Shown here piece after piece: positions 1-8,866 of a DNA stretch of 52,821 bases. The stretch is from assembly GCA_001587635.1 (NCBI GenBank), contig LNJE01000008.1:1-52821 (forward strand), read 5' to 3'. The stretch comes from Methanofastidiosum methylothiophilum (GTDB lineage: Archaea; Methanobacteriota_B; Thermococci; Methanofastidiosales; Methanofastidiosaceae). Numbering within the stretch: the first letter of the stretch is position 1; every line of letters starts with the position of its first letter. A program made the translations under genes and the position numbers. The notes below the pieces were generated by a model, which was not told the DNA's origin, did no database searches, and saw nothing but the letters and a program-made list of their open reading frames with translations.

Positions 1-1
1 T

Positions 2-283
2 TATGTCTTAAATGGATTTATAACTGTGTTGATTAGATTAAGAGAGTATTACCTTATCACTACAGATAAAAAGGCAGAAAAATTATATCTTGAAGGCTTA
101 GAGTCTTTAGTCCATTATTTACCGGATTACGATGCTGGTGAAAAGAAGAGTTACTATGATGCTCTTGGAAATATCGCAAATAATCATTATCATGAAATGC
201 ATGTCGCTCAATTATGCTCTCTTTATGAGTATACTAAAAATCCAATATTTAAAGAGTATAAAGAAAAATGGGAAAGAGAATAA
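2..283 (+). CDS. C-terminal end of D-glucuronyl C5-epimerase-like protein (5' cut by window edge)
   Basis: The reading frame is open to the first base, so the gene starts outside the window; the GTG at 26 is internal. The visible part (about 93 residues) reads as the helical tail of the D-glucuronyl C5-epimerase C-terminal domain: a YVLNGFI opening, then a Y-x-Y-D-A-G-like segment and an H-x-x-H-V-x-Q-L-x-x-L-Y segment near the end. That family epimerises uronic acids in polysaccharides and has archaeal members usually found with surface-glycan genes. No catalytic region is visible. It ends 3 nt before the stop of the convergent atwA gene. The assignment rests on remembered family pattern only, so the substrate is open. 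Confidence 0.6.
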   Translation, partial: YVLNGFITVLIRLREYYLITTDKKAEKLYLEGLESLVHYLPDYDAGEKKSYYDALGNIANNHYHEMHVAQLCSLYEYTKNPIFKEYKEKWERE

Positions 284-286
284 TAA

Positions 287-1948
287 TTAATATCCTGAAT
301 CTTGTCTTTCCGTTGTATCAAAGGAAGTTTGATCCTTCTTTAGATAATCAGATACATTCATAGCTTCTTTTTCTATCATTTCAATTTCCAAAGAAATCAT
401 TCTCCCTTTTATTTTTTCAGGGGGCCCAATTTCTAATATATTGCCTTCAAGTAAGAAGCAAGATCTATCACAAGCATCTACAACAAAATTTGGTTCATGT
501 GTTACAATTATGAAAGTTTCATCTAATAAACTTCTAGCCATCCTTATAGCATTTGCAATTTCTTTTGTTCCCCTTGGTTCATCAAGAATAACCAGAGTTG
601 GTTCCTTTACTAGTACTTGTGCAAGTGCAACAGTATGTTTTTCACCTTCAGATAAGGATTCAGGTGTTTTTTTTAATAATTCAGGAATAATTTCTTTCTT
701 AAATCCAACTGCTTCTAAGACGCTAAAGGCTTTCCTCTTTCCAATTTCAGGGGGGAGGTTCAGACCTATTGAATCTGTTAGATTATCTAAAACAGTTTTA
801 GTAGGGTATAGAGAATACTCTTGGTGAAGAATTCCAATATAAGGCATAGCTCTAATTCTGCCCAAGTTTTCATTATCTTTCATATTTATCCATTCGTCAC
901 CTATTCTAAGTTTAAATTCTCCTTCCTTAAACGGAATTAATCCGCCTATAATTTTAGATATAGTTGTTTTACCGGATCCACTTTTTCCTACGATTCCAAA
1001 TATTTCTTTTTCATTTATAGATAAAGATATATTGTCAACAGCTTTAATTACTCCTCTAGAAATAGAATAAAAATATTTTTTTACATTGTTTAAAGTAATA
1101 ATTTCACTACCAATTTCATGAAATACAGTTTTTTCAATTTCATATCCTTCATCCTCTAAATTAAAAATTAATTCTTCTGAAAGCATCTCTCTTAATATTT
1201 TTCCTTTATCTATATATAATGATTTCTCAGATATCTTTTCTAAGAGTTTAGGATTCTGAGATGCAATTACTAAGCTTTTGTCATTATTTTTAAAGATATC
1301 CAGTAATGTATTCTGGATTATATTTGAAGTTAAAGGATCTAGAGTTGCCGTTGGCTCATCTGCAAATAGAACAATAGGATCTATTGCAAGCTGTCTTGCT
1401 AGAACAAGTCTTTGTTTTTCACCTCCGGATAAGTCTCTTGCGATATGAGTCATCCGATGCATCAAATTAACTTTTTCTAAAATTTTGATCATTCTAGAAT
1501 TAGTTTCTTTTTCAGATAATTGCATTTCTGAAAAAACTTCGTACATGTTTTCAAGAACAGATTTTTGGCCAAAAAGTGAAAAAGTTCTCTGGAACATTAT
1601 TGCCGTTCTTTTTTTTATAGAATTAATAAATATTTCATCATTCCATAAATCTATTTTTTTATGAAAATATTTATCTTCACATTTGTTACATTTTTTTCCA
1701 ATATGACTGGGGGGGGCAATATATTTGCAATTTGGACAATAAGAAAAATTGTAATAAATATTTCCATTAGACGGCATATATCCTTTAGTGCCTCTCAATA
1801 CATTGAGTAACACGGATTTTCCACTTCCTGTGGGCCCATAAACTCCTAATGTTTCTCCTTCTCTTAGATTAAAAGATATATCGTCTAATATTATATTATT
1901 ATTTATAGTAAATGATAGATTTTCAACTTCGATAAGATTGTTTTTCAT
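287..1948 (-). CDS. atwA: Methyl-coenzyme M reductase activation system, component A2 (tandem ABC ATPase)
   Basis: A soluble protein with two ABC ATPase domains and no membrane segments. Component A2 is known as the ATP-binding part of the system that reductively activates the nickel F430 of methyl-CoM reductase. Domain 1 has Walker A GPTGSGKS (residues 38-45), a four-Cys zinc-like insertion (C71, C74, C87, C90) characteristic of this family, signature LSGGE near 173 and a normal DEPTATLDP. Domain 2 has GKSGSGKT near 322, signature LSEGE near 431, and DEP followed directly by RGTKE, so its D-loop looks shortened. The ATG at 1948 is chosen because GGGGA lies 5-9 nt upstream; a TTG at 1960 would put that motif inside the gene. 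No mcr genes are nearby. It is divergent from the radical SAM gene. Confidence 0.9.
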   Translation of the reverse strand: MKNNLIEVENLSFTINNNIILDDISFNLREGETLGVYGPTGSGKSVLLNVLRGTKGYMPSNGNIYYNFSYCPNCKYIAPPSHIGKKCNKCEDKYFHKKIDLWNDEIFINSIKKRTAIMFQRTFSLFGQKSVLENMYEVFSEMQLSEKETNSRMIKILEKVNLMHRMTHIARDLSGGEKQRLVLARQLAIDPIVLFADEPTATLDPLTSNIIQNTLLDIFKNNDKSLVIASQNPKLLEKISEKSLYIDKGKILREMLSEELIFNLEDEGYEIEKTVFHEIGSEIITLNNVKKYFYSISRGVIKAVDNISLSINEKEIFGIVGKSGSGKTTISKIIGGLIPFKEGEFKLRIGDEWINMKDNENLGRIRAMPYIGILHQEYSLYPTKTVLDNLTDSIGLNLPPEIGKRKAFSVLEAVGFKKEIIPELLKKTPESLSEGEKHTVALAQVLVKEPTLVILDEPRGTKEIANAIRMARSLLDETFIIVTHEPNFVVDACDRSCFLLEGNILEIGPPEKIKGRMISLEIEMIEKEAMNVSDYLKKDQTSFDTTERQDSGY

Positions 1949-2155
1949 AATAATCCCCAAGAATTAAATAAAATAGATAAATAATTAATAAAAAGATTTT
2001 GATTGTGAGAATGATATAAAAATCGAAATAACTTATTCTAATAATTTTGAAACTAAAGATAATCATATAAAATATAAGGGAAAATATTACTATTTTGCTT
2101 ATCCCGATAGAGTTTATATATGTAAAGATATAAGGGATAATATGGGGGGATTTTA

Positions 2156-3715
2156 GTGATAGCTAAAAAAGGCAAAAACTTTGATATCATTTTAATCACT
2201 GCAGAATATCACGATGATCATCCATTATCCCCGTCTGGAATAATTTCAAGAGTTCTAGAAAGCAAAGGTTACAAAATTGGAATCATAGAAAAACCAGTTA
2301 CTAAGGAAGATTATTTAAAACTTGGAACGCCAAAGTTGTTTTTCGGGGTCACCTCTGGTTCCATTGATAGCATGTTACATAATTATACGCCATTAAAAAA
2401 AAAGAGATCAAAAGATCCTTATTCAAATATATCATTGATGCCCGATAGGACCTTAATAGTATATTGTAATAAGATTAGAGAATATTTCAAATCGGCTTTA
2501 ATAGTTATTGGAGGAATAGAAGCTTCGATGAGAAGATTTGCACATTATGATTATTGGGACAATAATGTTCGAAGAAGTATTATTTTTGATACAAGAGCCA
2601 ACATATTAGTTTATGGAAACGGAGAAAAACAAATATTGGAGATTGCTGAAAGAATAAAAAAGGGCTTAGGGATAAAAGGTATCCTTGGTACGTGTATAGT
2701 AAGCAAAAATATAGATGACAAATTTATACTACTCCCCTCGTTTAAAGAAGTAAAAGAAGATTCTTCTAAGTTTTGTGCAATGCAAAGAATGCTATCAAAT
2801 GAAAAAAATTTAGCTCAGTTCTATGATAATAACTACCTTCTTCAATATCATTATCCAGAATATACAACTGAAGATCTTGATTGGATATACTCTTTACCAT
2901 ATTCAAGAAAACTCCATCCAAACTCATTTCTAAAAATGGCAAAATTCTCCGTAGTCAGCCATAGAGGTTGCATTGGTAACTGTAATTTTTGCTCCCTAAA
3001 ACTCCACCAAGGTGAGAAAATAATTTCGAGAAGTGAAAATTCTATACTAAAAGAAATAGAATCTCTTGTTTCTCACCCTGACTTTAAAGGGCATATAGAT
3101 GATCTTGGCGGACCTTCGGCAAATATGTATGGGATGGATTGTGATGACAAATGTAATAGAGAATGTATTACTTGTAATAAACTAAATTTAAGCCATAAAA
3201 GATTAATTTCACTTCTAAAAAAGGCTAGAGAAATTCAAGGAGTTAAAAAAATTTTTATTAGAAGTGGAATAAGATATGATATAGCGATGGAAAGTAAGGA
3301 GTACATCCAAGAAATTTCAGAATATCATATATCGGGCTGCCTAAAAATAGCTCCTGAACATTTTTCAGAAAAGGTATTAACGTATATGAATAAAGAAAAC
3401 TCTAAATTTGATGAATTCGTTTCATTCTTCAATATTATTAACAAAAATAAGAAACAATTTCTTAAATATTATTTAATGATTTGCCATCCGGGTGAAGATG
3501 AAATAGAGATAAAGAAATTAAAAGAAAAAATTAGTAAGCTATCGAATATAGAAAGTTTTCAGCTCTTTACGCCGACACCAATGACAAATTCAACATGTAT
3601 GTACTGGACTGAAATGGATCCAAAAAATATGAAAAAGATTAAAGTAATACATGACTATAAAACTAAGAAGAGGATGAAAAGAATAATTCTAGAAGCGCTT
3701 AGTAAAAATAATTAA
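2156..3715 (+). CDS. YgiQ-family (UPF0313) radical SAM protein
   Basis: 519 residues. The radical SAM cluster motif CxxxCxxC is at C272, C276 and C279 within a RGCIGNCNFC segment. The N-terminal half begins with a Rossmann-like, B12-binding-like domain (DIILITAEYHDDHPLSPSG), and the text GGIEASMRRFAHYDYW is diagnostic for the YgiQ family. A second cysteine group (DCDDKCNRECITC) follows the core and could bind another metal. YgiQ proteins occur in bacteria and archaea; their reaction is not established. The start is GTG, preceded by a run of six G 5-10 nt upstream. It is monocistronic, divergent from atwA. The C-terminus is slightly shorter than in many bacterial homologues. Confidence 0.85.
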   Translation: MIAKKGKNFDIILITAEYHDDHPLSPSGIISRVLESKGYKIGIIEKPVTKEDYLKLGTPKLFFGVTSGSIDSMLHNYTPLKKKRSKDPYSNISLMPDRTLIVYCNKIREYFKSALIVIGGIEASMRRFAHYDYWDNNVRRSIIFDTRANILVYGNGEKQILEIAERIKKGLGIKGILGTCIVSKNIDDKFILLPSFKEVKEDSSKFCAMQRMLSNEKNLAQFYDNNYLLQYHYPEYTTEDLDWIYSLPYSRKLHPNSFLKMAKFSVVSHRGCIGNCNFCSLKLHQGEKIISRSENSILKEIESLVSHPDFKGHIDDLGGPSANMYGMDCDDKCNRECITCNKLNLSHKRLISLLKKAREIQGVKKIFIRSGIRYDIAMESKEYIQEISEYHISGCLKIAPEHFSEKVLTYMNKENSKFDEFVSFFNIINKNKKQFLKYYLMICHPGEDEIEIKKLKEKISKLSNIESFQLFTPTPMTNSTCMYWTEMDPKNMKKIKVIHDYKTKKRMKRIILEALSKNN

Positions 3716-3843
3716 TAATTTAGATTAACTTCTATTTAATATTTGTTAATAGTAATTTTATATACACTATAAAAATATAAATTATGGGTAATTGTTATCT
3801 TTCCAATCGATTAATACACTAGCACGGGGCCATAATTGGTAAA

Positions 3844-3943
3844 ACTTATATATTAGTTAATAAAAATTTAGACAATGTCTTGTTAAACTAATTTTTTTAG
3901 TTTAACAAGACAATATTTTATTAGATAAAAAGGAGGTTTTTAA
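3844..3943 (+). promoter_or_regulatory. Promoter and leader with a perfect 16-bp hairpin ahead of the symporter gene
   Basis: A TATA-like element cttatatattag lies at about 3846-3857, predicting transcription start near 3873. A perfect inverted repeat follows at once: tgtcttgttaaactaa (3876-3891), a loop of five T, then its exact complement (3897-3912). The ribosome binding site aggagg is at 3931-3936 and ATG at 3944. If the start site is right, the mRNA would begin with the stem-loop. It could stabilise the transcript, act as an attenuator, or be a protein-binding operator in DNA. The repeat is directly visible; its role is inference. Confidence 0.7.
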
Positions 3944-5266
3944 ATGGAAAGAGAATCTTGGGGCGGTAAAATGGGCTTCTGGCTAGCTGCTGCGGGATCA
4001 GCCATTGGACTTGGTAATATATGGCGTTTTCCGTATTTAACTGGTGCAAATGGTGGAGCTGCATTTGTCTTTATATACCTATTAATTGTATTAACTATTG
4101 GTTTTTCAGTTATGTTGGCTGAATTTGCAATAGGGAGGCATACAAATCTAAATGCGGTTGGTGCATTTCAAAAACTTAAAGGTGGGCCTTGGCAAATAGC
4201 TGGGTGGATGGGAGTACTTGCAGGATTTGTTATTCTATCGTTTTATTCTGTAATTGGAGGATGGACAATAAAATATATACTTAGTTCATTTACAGGTATG
4301 ATTTCTACAAGTACTAATTCAACAGATTATTTCCTTAACTTCATAGCAAATGGGCCTCAAACTGTATTATATCATGCTATTTTTATGGCCATAACAATAT
4401 TTGTCGTATACAGGGGAGTTGGAAAGGGAATAGAGGATACTTGCAAAATATTAATGCCAGCATTGTTCGCAATCTTGGTAATATTAATTATTAGGGCAGT
4501 TACCTTACCCGGTGCACTTGCAGGTATAGATTTCTATCTTAATCCAGATTTTTCTAAGATTACCGGAAAAACTATCCTTGCTGCGCTTGGACAAGCATTT
4601 TTCTCCCTCTCATTAGGTATGGGATGCATGATTACATATGGAAGCTATATTAAATCAAAGAAGGATTCTTTACCAAAGGCTGCTGCCATCATCACATTAC
4701 TAGATACTTCAGCGGCATTCCTTGCAGGATTTGTAATTTTCCCAACAGTTTTTGCATTTGGAGCAGAACCTGGTGCAGGACCAGGACTTACTTTTATTAC
4801 ACTGCCCAAAGTATTTGCATTAATGCCTGGGGGTCAAGTATGGTCTGCATTGTTCTTCCTATTGTTATGTGTAGCTGCACTTACATCTGCGATTTCACTA
4901 TTAGAAGTTGTCGTAGCATACGCTATAGATAATCTTAAATGGCCAAGACATAAGGCAGCCATAGGTATAGGCGGAGTTATCTTTCTCTTAGGTGTACCTT
5001 CAGCATTGTCACAGGGAGCAGTTTCTTTAAACATATTAGGGATGAGTTTCTTAGACCTCTTAGATTTCATTTCTAACAATATCTTGTTGACTGTAGGAGG
5101 ATTATTAATATCCCTATTTGTTGGATGGGTAATACCAGATATTGCAAAGAAAGAAACTACATCACATGGCCCCTTCGCATTTCAGACCATTTGGTTATGG
5201 ATATGTAGAGTAGTAGCCCCTGTTGCTATATTCATCATAATATTAGGTGGATTTGGCTTATTCTAA
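3944..5266 (+). CDS. Sodium-dependent amino-acid symporter, NSS (SNF) family
   Basis: 440 residues and strongly hydrophobic, matching the 11-helix prokaryotic members of the neurotransmitter:sodium symporter family. TM1 carries the hallmark GSAIGLGNIWRFPYL (about 18-32), where helix unwinding forms the Na+ and substrate sites in LeuT-type transporters, followed by NGGAAFVFIYL. Further typical segments are GQAFFSLSLGMG (TM6 region) and LTSAISLLEV (TM8). It should import an amino acid with Na+; the substrate cannot be read from the sequence. The start is fixed by aggagg 7 nt upstream. The transcript has its own promoter and hairpin leader and ends in a T-rich stretch. Confidence 0.92.
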   Translation: MERESWGGKMGFWLAAAGSAIGLGNIWRFPYLTGANGGAAFVFIYLLIVLTIGFSVMLAEFAIGRHTNLNAVGAFQKLKGGPWQIAGWMGVLAGFVILSFYSVIGGWTIKYILSSFTGMISTSTNSTDYFLNFIANGPQTVLYHAIFMAITIFVVYRGVGKGIEDTCKILMPALFAILVILIIRAVTLPGALAGIDFYLNPDFSKITGKTILAALGQAFFSLSLGMGCMITYGSYIKSKKDSLPKAAAIITLLDTSAAFLAGFVIFPTVFAFGAEPGAGPGLTFITLPKVFALMPGGQVWSALFFLLLCVAALTSAISLLEVVVAYAIDNLKWPRHKAAIGIGGVIFLLGVPSALSQGAVSLNILGMSFLDLLDFISNNILLTVGGLLISLFVGWVIPDIAKKETTSHGPFAFQTIWLWICRVVAPVAIFIIILGGFGLF

Positions 5267-5271
5267 AACAA

Positions 5272-5290
5272 TTTATTTTTTTCTTTTTTA
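5272..5290 (+). terminator. T-rich archaeal-type terminator after the symporter gene
   Basis: Starting 5 nt after the stop codon there is an almost uninterrupted T tract (tttatttttttctttttt) with no stem. Oligo-T tracts of this sort terminate archaeal RNA polymerase. Confidence 0.5.
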
Positions 5291-5441
5291 TAATTAATTT
5301 TTGATTAAATGACTAATTGTTTATATATATTGGTAAATTTAATGACGATATTAGTCACAAAGCTGGTAGAGAAGGACTCGATACATACTTCTTCTTAGAG
5401 AAAACAAATAAACTAATAAATATGCCCTTTACTTTCATTTC

Positions 5442-6326
5442 ATGAGAAATGATTATTGGATCATTATTATTTCTGCATTATTGTTTGGATTAATTATTCC
5501 TGGAGGCCAGTATTTCTCAAATTTAGGATTTTCTCTTTATGAAATCTCAGTTTATTCATTATTATTTCTTTTCATTATAACATTACCCATTATTTGTATC
5601 AGAAAAACTACTCCCCTTAGAAGAAACAATTTGGCTTTTTTTATTTTGTATGGATTTATTGGTGCATTGTTGCAATTAACGCAATTTGGCGGTGTTATTT
5701 TTGGGACTCCTATTGCTATAGTGGCCCTTCTGCTTTATACTCAACCTATGTGGACTACTTTTTTTGGTAGATTAATCTTAAATGAAATGATATCTAAAAT
5801 GAAAATATTATCTGTAGCTATTGCTTTTCTTGGAGTACTTTTTCTACTTTCTCCATGGAATATTAAAAATGTTGGAAATATAAAGGGATTAGCATCTTCT
5901 TTATTTGCTGGAATATTTCTTTCTTTATGGATAGTATTTGCTAGAAAAACCGGAATTAGCAAAGAGTATTATATAAATACTGTTTCTGCTTATTCTTTAA
6001 TATCCCTCATTTGGTTAATTATTTTATTCCCCATTTTTAAATCATTTTATCAAAATGATGCTCTGACACGATTGACATATCAATTTCCAGTTAGCTATTG
6101 GTTTTCATTTGGTATATTTTCTTTTACAGCTGCATTTTTACCAAATTCACTATTTTATAAAGCAATAGAAAAAGTTGAAGCTTCAAAAGCAGGGATAATA
6201 CTATTACTAGAACCAATTGTAGCATCCATAATCGCAATGGTATTATTTAATCAATATCTTACTTCTAACATTTTAATAGGTGGTGGATTAATTTTAATAT
6301 CAAATTATTTAGCTATAAAAGAATAA
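5442..6326 (+). CDS. EamA/DMT-superfamily transporter (RhaT-like, 10 helices)
   Basis: 294 residues in about ten hydrophobic helices arranged as two EamA repeats; the conserved end of each repeat is visible as AILALLLYTQPMW-like text near 95 and GIILLLEPIVASI near 258. The family exports or exchanges small metabolites such as amino acids, sugars or nucleotides. No strong ribosome binding site precedes the ATG. A TATA-like ttatatat at about 5320 gives a roughly 90-nt leader. An unrelated open frame without a start codon runs through the leader and ends in a TGA overlapping the ATG, which may be chance. Substrate unknown. Confidence 0.85.
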   Translation: MRNDYWIIIISALLFGLIIPGGQYFSNLGFSLYEISVYSLLFLFIITLPIICIRKTTPLRRNNLAFFILYGFIGALLQLTQFGGVIFGTPIAIVALLLYTQPMWTTFFGRLILNEMISKMKILSVAIAFLGVLFLLSPWNIKNVGNIKGLASSLFAGIFLSLWIVFARKTGISKEYYINTVSAYSLISLIWLIILFPIFKSFYQNDALTRLTYQFPVSYWFSFGIFSFTAAFLPNSLFYKAIEKVEASKAGIILLLEPIVASIIAMVLFNQYLTSNILIGGGLILISNYLAIKE

Positions 6327-6996
6327 AGTATTATTAATATTATTATAATATCTAAAGACGTATTTGATATAGTTGATTCCAAATCGAGTAGAGAAAACTT
6401 AAGATATTATATAATTAGCTTTGTTGGATAATTAAACTACAAAGCTCAAACTTTATAGATTTATACTGAATAAAAGTGATGCTATTAACGAAAAGTATGT
6501 CCGCCCAGAATTTTTTATCATATTTGTAGTAACTGTAATGACTGATTATGGGCTAAGGTACCGGTAGATCGAAGTCTTTCTTTGTGCTATACATAAAAAC
6601 ACGCCTAAAGTCAGGCCAGTAGAATACACTTCCATTTGGAGAAGAACGCTTCAAATAAAAGTCGAGCTTTCATCAATAGAAGATGTTTCAGAGTATGGCC
6701 AGGAATGGTAAATTGATTTTTATAGTCAAGCGCTCATTTGGTAAAGGAGTTATGGTAAAACGATTTGATGTGGCACAAAAGAAAGTTATGGGAAATTTCT
6801 GCTGTATGATAAACTACAACGGCTGGTGTAAAGATTAAGAGAAAGAGAAATAAGTTAAATTAAGTGTCGTTTTGAATAGAATTATGCAACAAGGCAAGAT
6901 ATATCAAAACCTTTAAAAACTCTTTAGAAGTCATTCATTTAGCTTATGGAATGTGGATTCAAGTGAAATACTTGCCGAACCATAGGGGGGATTTAT
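6327..6996. other. 670-bp gap with decayed coding-like sequence, then the L15e promoter and leader
   Basis: No intact gene is seen. On the plus strand the frame 6436-6708 (91 codons) is interrupted only once, by TAG at 6565, although this base composition would give about seven stops. The conceptual product contains NEKYVRPEFF and, after the stop, KNTPKVRPVEYTSIWRR, which I do not recognise. The 6480-6800 part is also richer in G and C than other gaps here. It may be a gene or transposase relic. Near the end, cctttaaaaac (6910-6920) is a TATA candidate for L15e. A six-codon leader frame (ATG 6946, stop 6964-6966) and a small stem (caagt/acttg, 6960-6974) lie in the leader. Confidence 0.3.
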
Positions 6997-7581
6997 TTGG
7001 GTTATTACAAATATATGGAAGAGGCTTGGAAAAAGCCAAAAGAAGGTTATACACGAGAGCTTTGGACAGAACGATTAATGCAGTGGAGAAAAGAACCCAC
7101 AACATTAAAGATTGAAAGACCTACAAGAATTGACAGAGCAAGAAAACTCGGATACAAAGCAAAAAAAGGATTTATCGTTGCTAGAACAAAAGTTTCTAGA
7201 GGGGGTAGAAAGAGGCCCGCTATAAAAGGTGGAAGAAGACCTGCAACAAAAGGTATTTTGAGATATTCACCTAAAAAAAGTCTTAAATGGATTGCTGAAG
7301 AACGTGTCCAAAGGAAATTCCCAAATCTTGAAGTATTAAATTCATACTGGGTAGGGGAAGACGGACAGAGAGTTTTTTATGAAGTCATCTTAGTTGATCC
7401 ATTTGCACCGGAGATATTCGCAGATCCAAGGATTAACTGGATATGTGAAAGACAACACAAGAGAAGAGTTTTCAGGGGTTTGACATCTGCAGGAAAGCGA
7501 TCTAGAGGGCTTAGAAACAAAGGAAAAGGTGCTGAGAAGTTAAGACCTTCACTTAAAGCTCGGGGAAACAGAGGTAAGTAA
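6997..7581 (+). CDS. rpl15e: 50S ribosomal protein L15e
   Basis: 194 residues, the normal archaeal length. The sequence MGYYKYMEEAWKKP, the long basic middle part (ARTKVSRGGRKRP) and the basic C-terminus (AGKRSRGLRNKGKGAEK) are clear L15e signatures. It is a large-subunit protein that binds 23S rRNA. The start is TTG, supported by aggggggat ending 5 nt before it; the first in-frame ATG would lose the conserved N-terminus. It is followed after 2 nt by the exosome-associated protein and then Rpp30, a gene order common in archaea. Confidence 0.96.
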   Translation: MGYYKYMEEAWKKPKEGYTRELWTERLMQWRKEPTTLKIERPTRIDRARKLGYKAKKGFIVARTKVSRGGRKRPAIKGGRRPATKGILRYSPKKSLKWIAEERVQRKFPNLEVLNSYWVGEDGQRVFYEVILVDPFAPEIFADPRINWICERQHKRRVFRGLTSAGKRSRGLRNKGKGAEKLRPSLKARGNRGK

Positions 7582-7583
7582 GG

Positions 7584-8012
7584 TTGAATCCATTTGGTAT
7601 CGCATGGATACAATTAGAAACTTTTTCACATGCAACTGAAGACATTGAGAAGGTAAAAGTTTTACTTTCTAAATTTTTTTCTTATGATATTACTTTTATT
7701 CAAAATAAAACATATGGGCACTTTGGCAATGAAATTATTATGGTCAAAGTTGAACTTACAAAAAATAGAGAGATAAAGGATTTTATATCTAATTTTTTAT
7801 CTATTGTAAACAAAGACTACTTACTTGAAACTATAGAAAAGCGAATAGATGAAGACGGAGTGCTATTTATCCGAATGAGCAAAGAAAGAGTATACAATGA
7901 CGACTTTATTATTGATGATAATGGCGACATATTACTATCTATGAAATTTGTCACATATCCAAAAAATAGGGAAAGGGTTATTGAAAATGGGAAACTATTA
8001 TTCCACAATTGA
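7584..8012 (+). CDS. COG1325-type RNA-binding protein (predicted exosome-associated)
   Basis: 142 residues. The N-terminus (AWIQLETFSHATEDIEKV) and the segment GHFGNEIIMVKVELT match the small archaeal family that pairs with L15e and RNase P subunits and is predicted to bind RNA in the exosome context. This is family-level knowledge, with no direct motif for catalysis. The start is TTG; a gaggt ribosome binding site sits inside the L15e 3' end 8 nt upstream. Its 3' end overlaps the start of Rpp30 by 26 nt, so the three genes are almost certainly co-transcribed and coupled. Confidence 0.8.
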   Translation: MNPFGIAWIQLETFSHATEDIEKVKVLLSKFFSYDITFIQNKTYGHFGNEIIMVKVELTKNREIKDFISNFLSIVNKDYLLETIEKRIDEDGVLFIRMSKERVYNDDFIIDDNGDILLSMKFVTYPKNRERVIENGKLLFHN

Positions 8013-8598
8013 TCTCAGAGGGTATCCATCCCAATATTTCACGAAAACGGCAATAATTAAAGAAGTTAATATAGAAAATTATAAAGGTATTATTGATAAC
8101 TTTGGGGATAATAAGTACGAAAATTCTCTTTTTGGAATCGAAATCAACGATGAATCTAAAAATGTTAAGAAAATTGTTAGAAAAGTAGAGGGTATAGACA
8201 TTAAAATTTTCAAGGGCCGGGATTCAAAAGAAAATCGTGAAGCTCTTAAAATTAAAGAATTAACTTTAATTTCAAATCCTGATAATCTCGATAGTGTGTG
8301 TTTTGATCTTGCTAGAGAAAATTCCATTGGATTTGAATTAAATCTTCAAGAGTTTATTAATAATCAAAGATATAGGCGAGTAAAGGCTTTGGAAACTTAT
8401 AGGGAGCTATTAAAGGCATTTAAAAAATATTCATTTCCAATAGTATTGACTTCAGGTGCCAAAGACATTCATGAAAAAAAGACTCCTTTGGCACTTATCT
8501 CCTTTGGATGCATTCTGGGTATGGATATAAGAGAATCCAAGGCTTCAATAACTACAGTACCCGAGATGCTAATTAATAAAAATCAAAAACTTTTATGA
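7987..8598 (+). CDS. rnp3: RNase P protein component 3 (Rpp30)
   Basis: Rpp30 is a TIM-barrel-like protein subunit of archaeal RNase P, which trims tRNA 5' leaders. Visible family features are the strand DLRG near the N-terminus, FDLARENSIGFELNL in the middle, a RRVKALETYRELLKAFKKY helix and the late SGAKDIHEKKTP segment. I start it at ATG 7987 (203 residues); a longer frame opens at TTG 7948 but would lie deep inside the upstream gene. The typical next gene, Pop5, is absent here; 270 bp of AT-rich sequence without a gene follow. Confidence 0.82.
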   Translation: MGNYYSTIDLRGYPSQYFTKTAIIKEVNIENYKGIIDNFGDNKYENSLFGIEINDESKNVKKIVRKVEGIDIKIFKGRDSKENREALKIKELTLISNPDNLDSVCFDLARENSIGFELNLQEFINNQRYRRVKALETYRELLKAFKKYSFPIVLTSGAKDIHEKKTPLALISFGCILGMDIRESKASITTVPEMLINKNQKLL

Positions 8599-8866
8599 GA
8601 AGTTGAACCAAAACACATTCAATCTCACAATGAAAAAATCAGTATATTAACTTATAAATATTGTCTATCCGCTTTAGAGATTTTGCATGCATAATCTTAG
8701 TTTTTTCTTCCATCTTAAAGGATTCACTAATTTTCTTTCCAAGCTATATTGGGTACACCTTACTCAAATATGGATCTAATGAAATAGATTAATAATTTAT
8801 TATTTAAACAATGTTAAAAAAAGTGGAAAAGATGTTGTCTAGGGCATATAAAAAAATAATATATAA

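Noticed and set aside
441..827. Long plus-strand frame opposite atwA
   Set aside because: It is the antisense shadow of the conserved ABC domain; its text mirrors the motifs of atwA.
5317..5445. Open frame whose TGA overlaps the DMT transporter ATG
   Set aside because: No start codon lies downstream of the likely transcription start, and the product is not recognised.
6565..6567. The in-frame TAG as a pyrrolysine codon
   Set aside because: No pyl genes or methylamine methyltransferase motifs are seen, and the surrounding frame has no clear start or known family.
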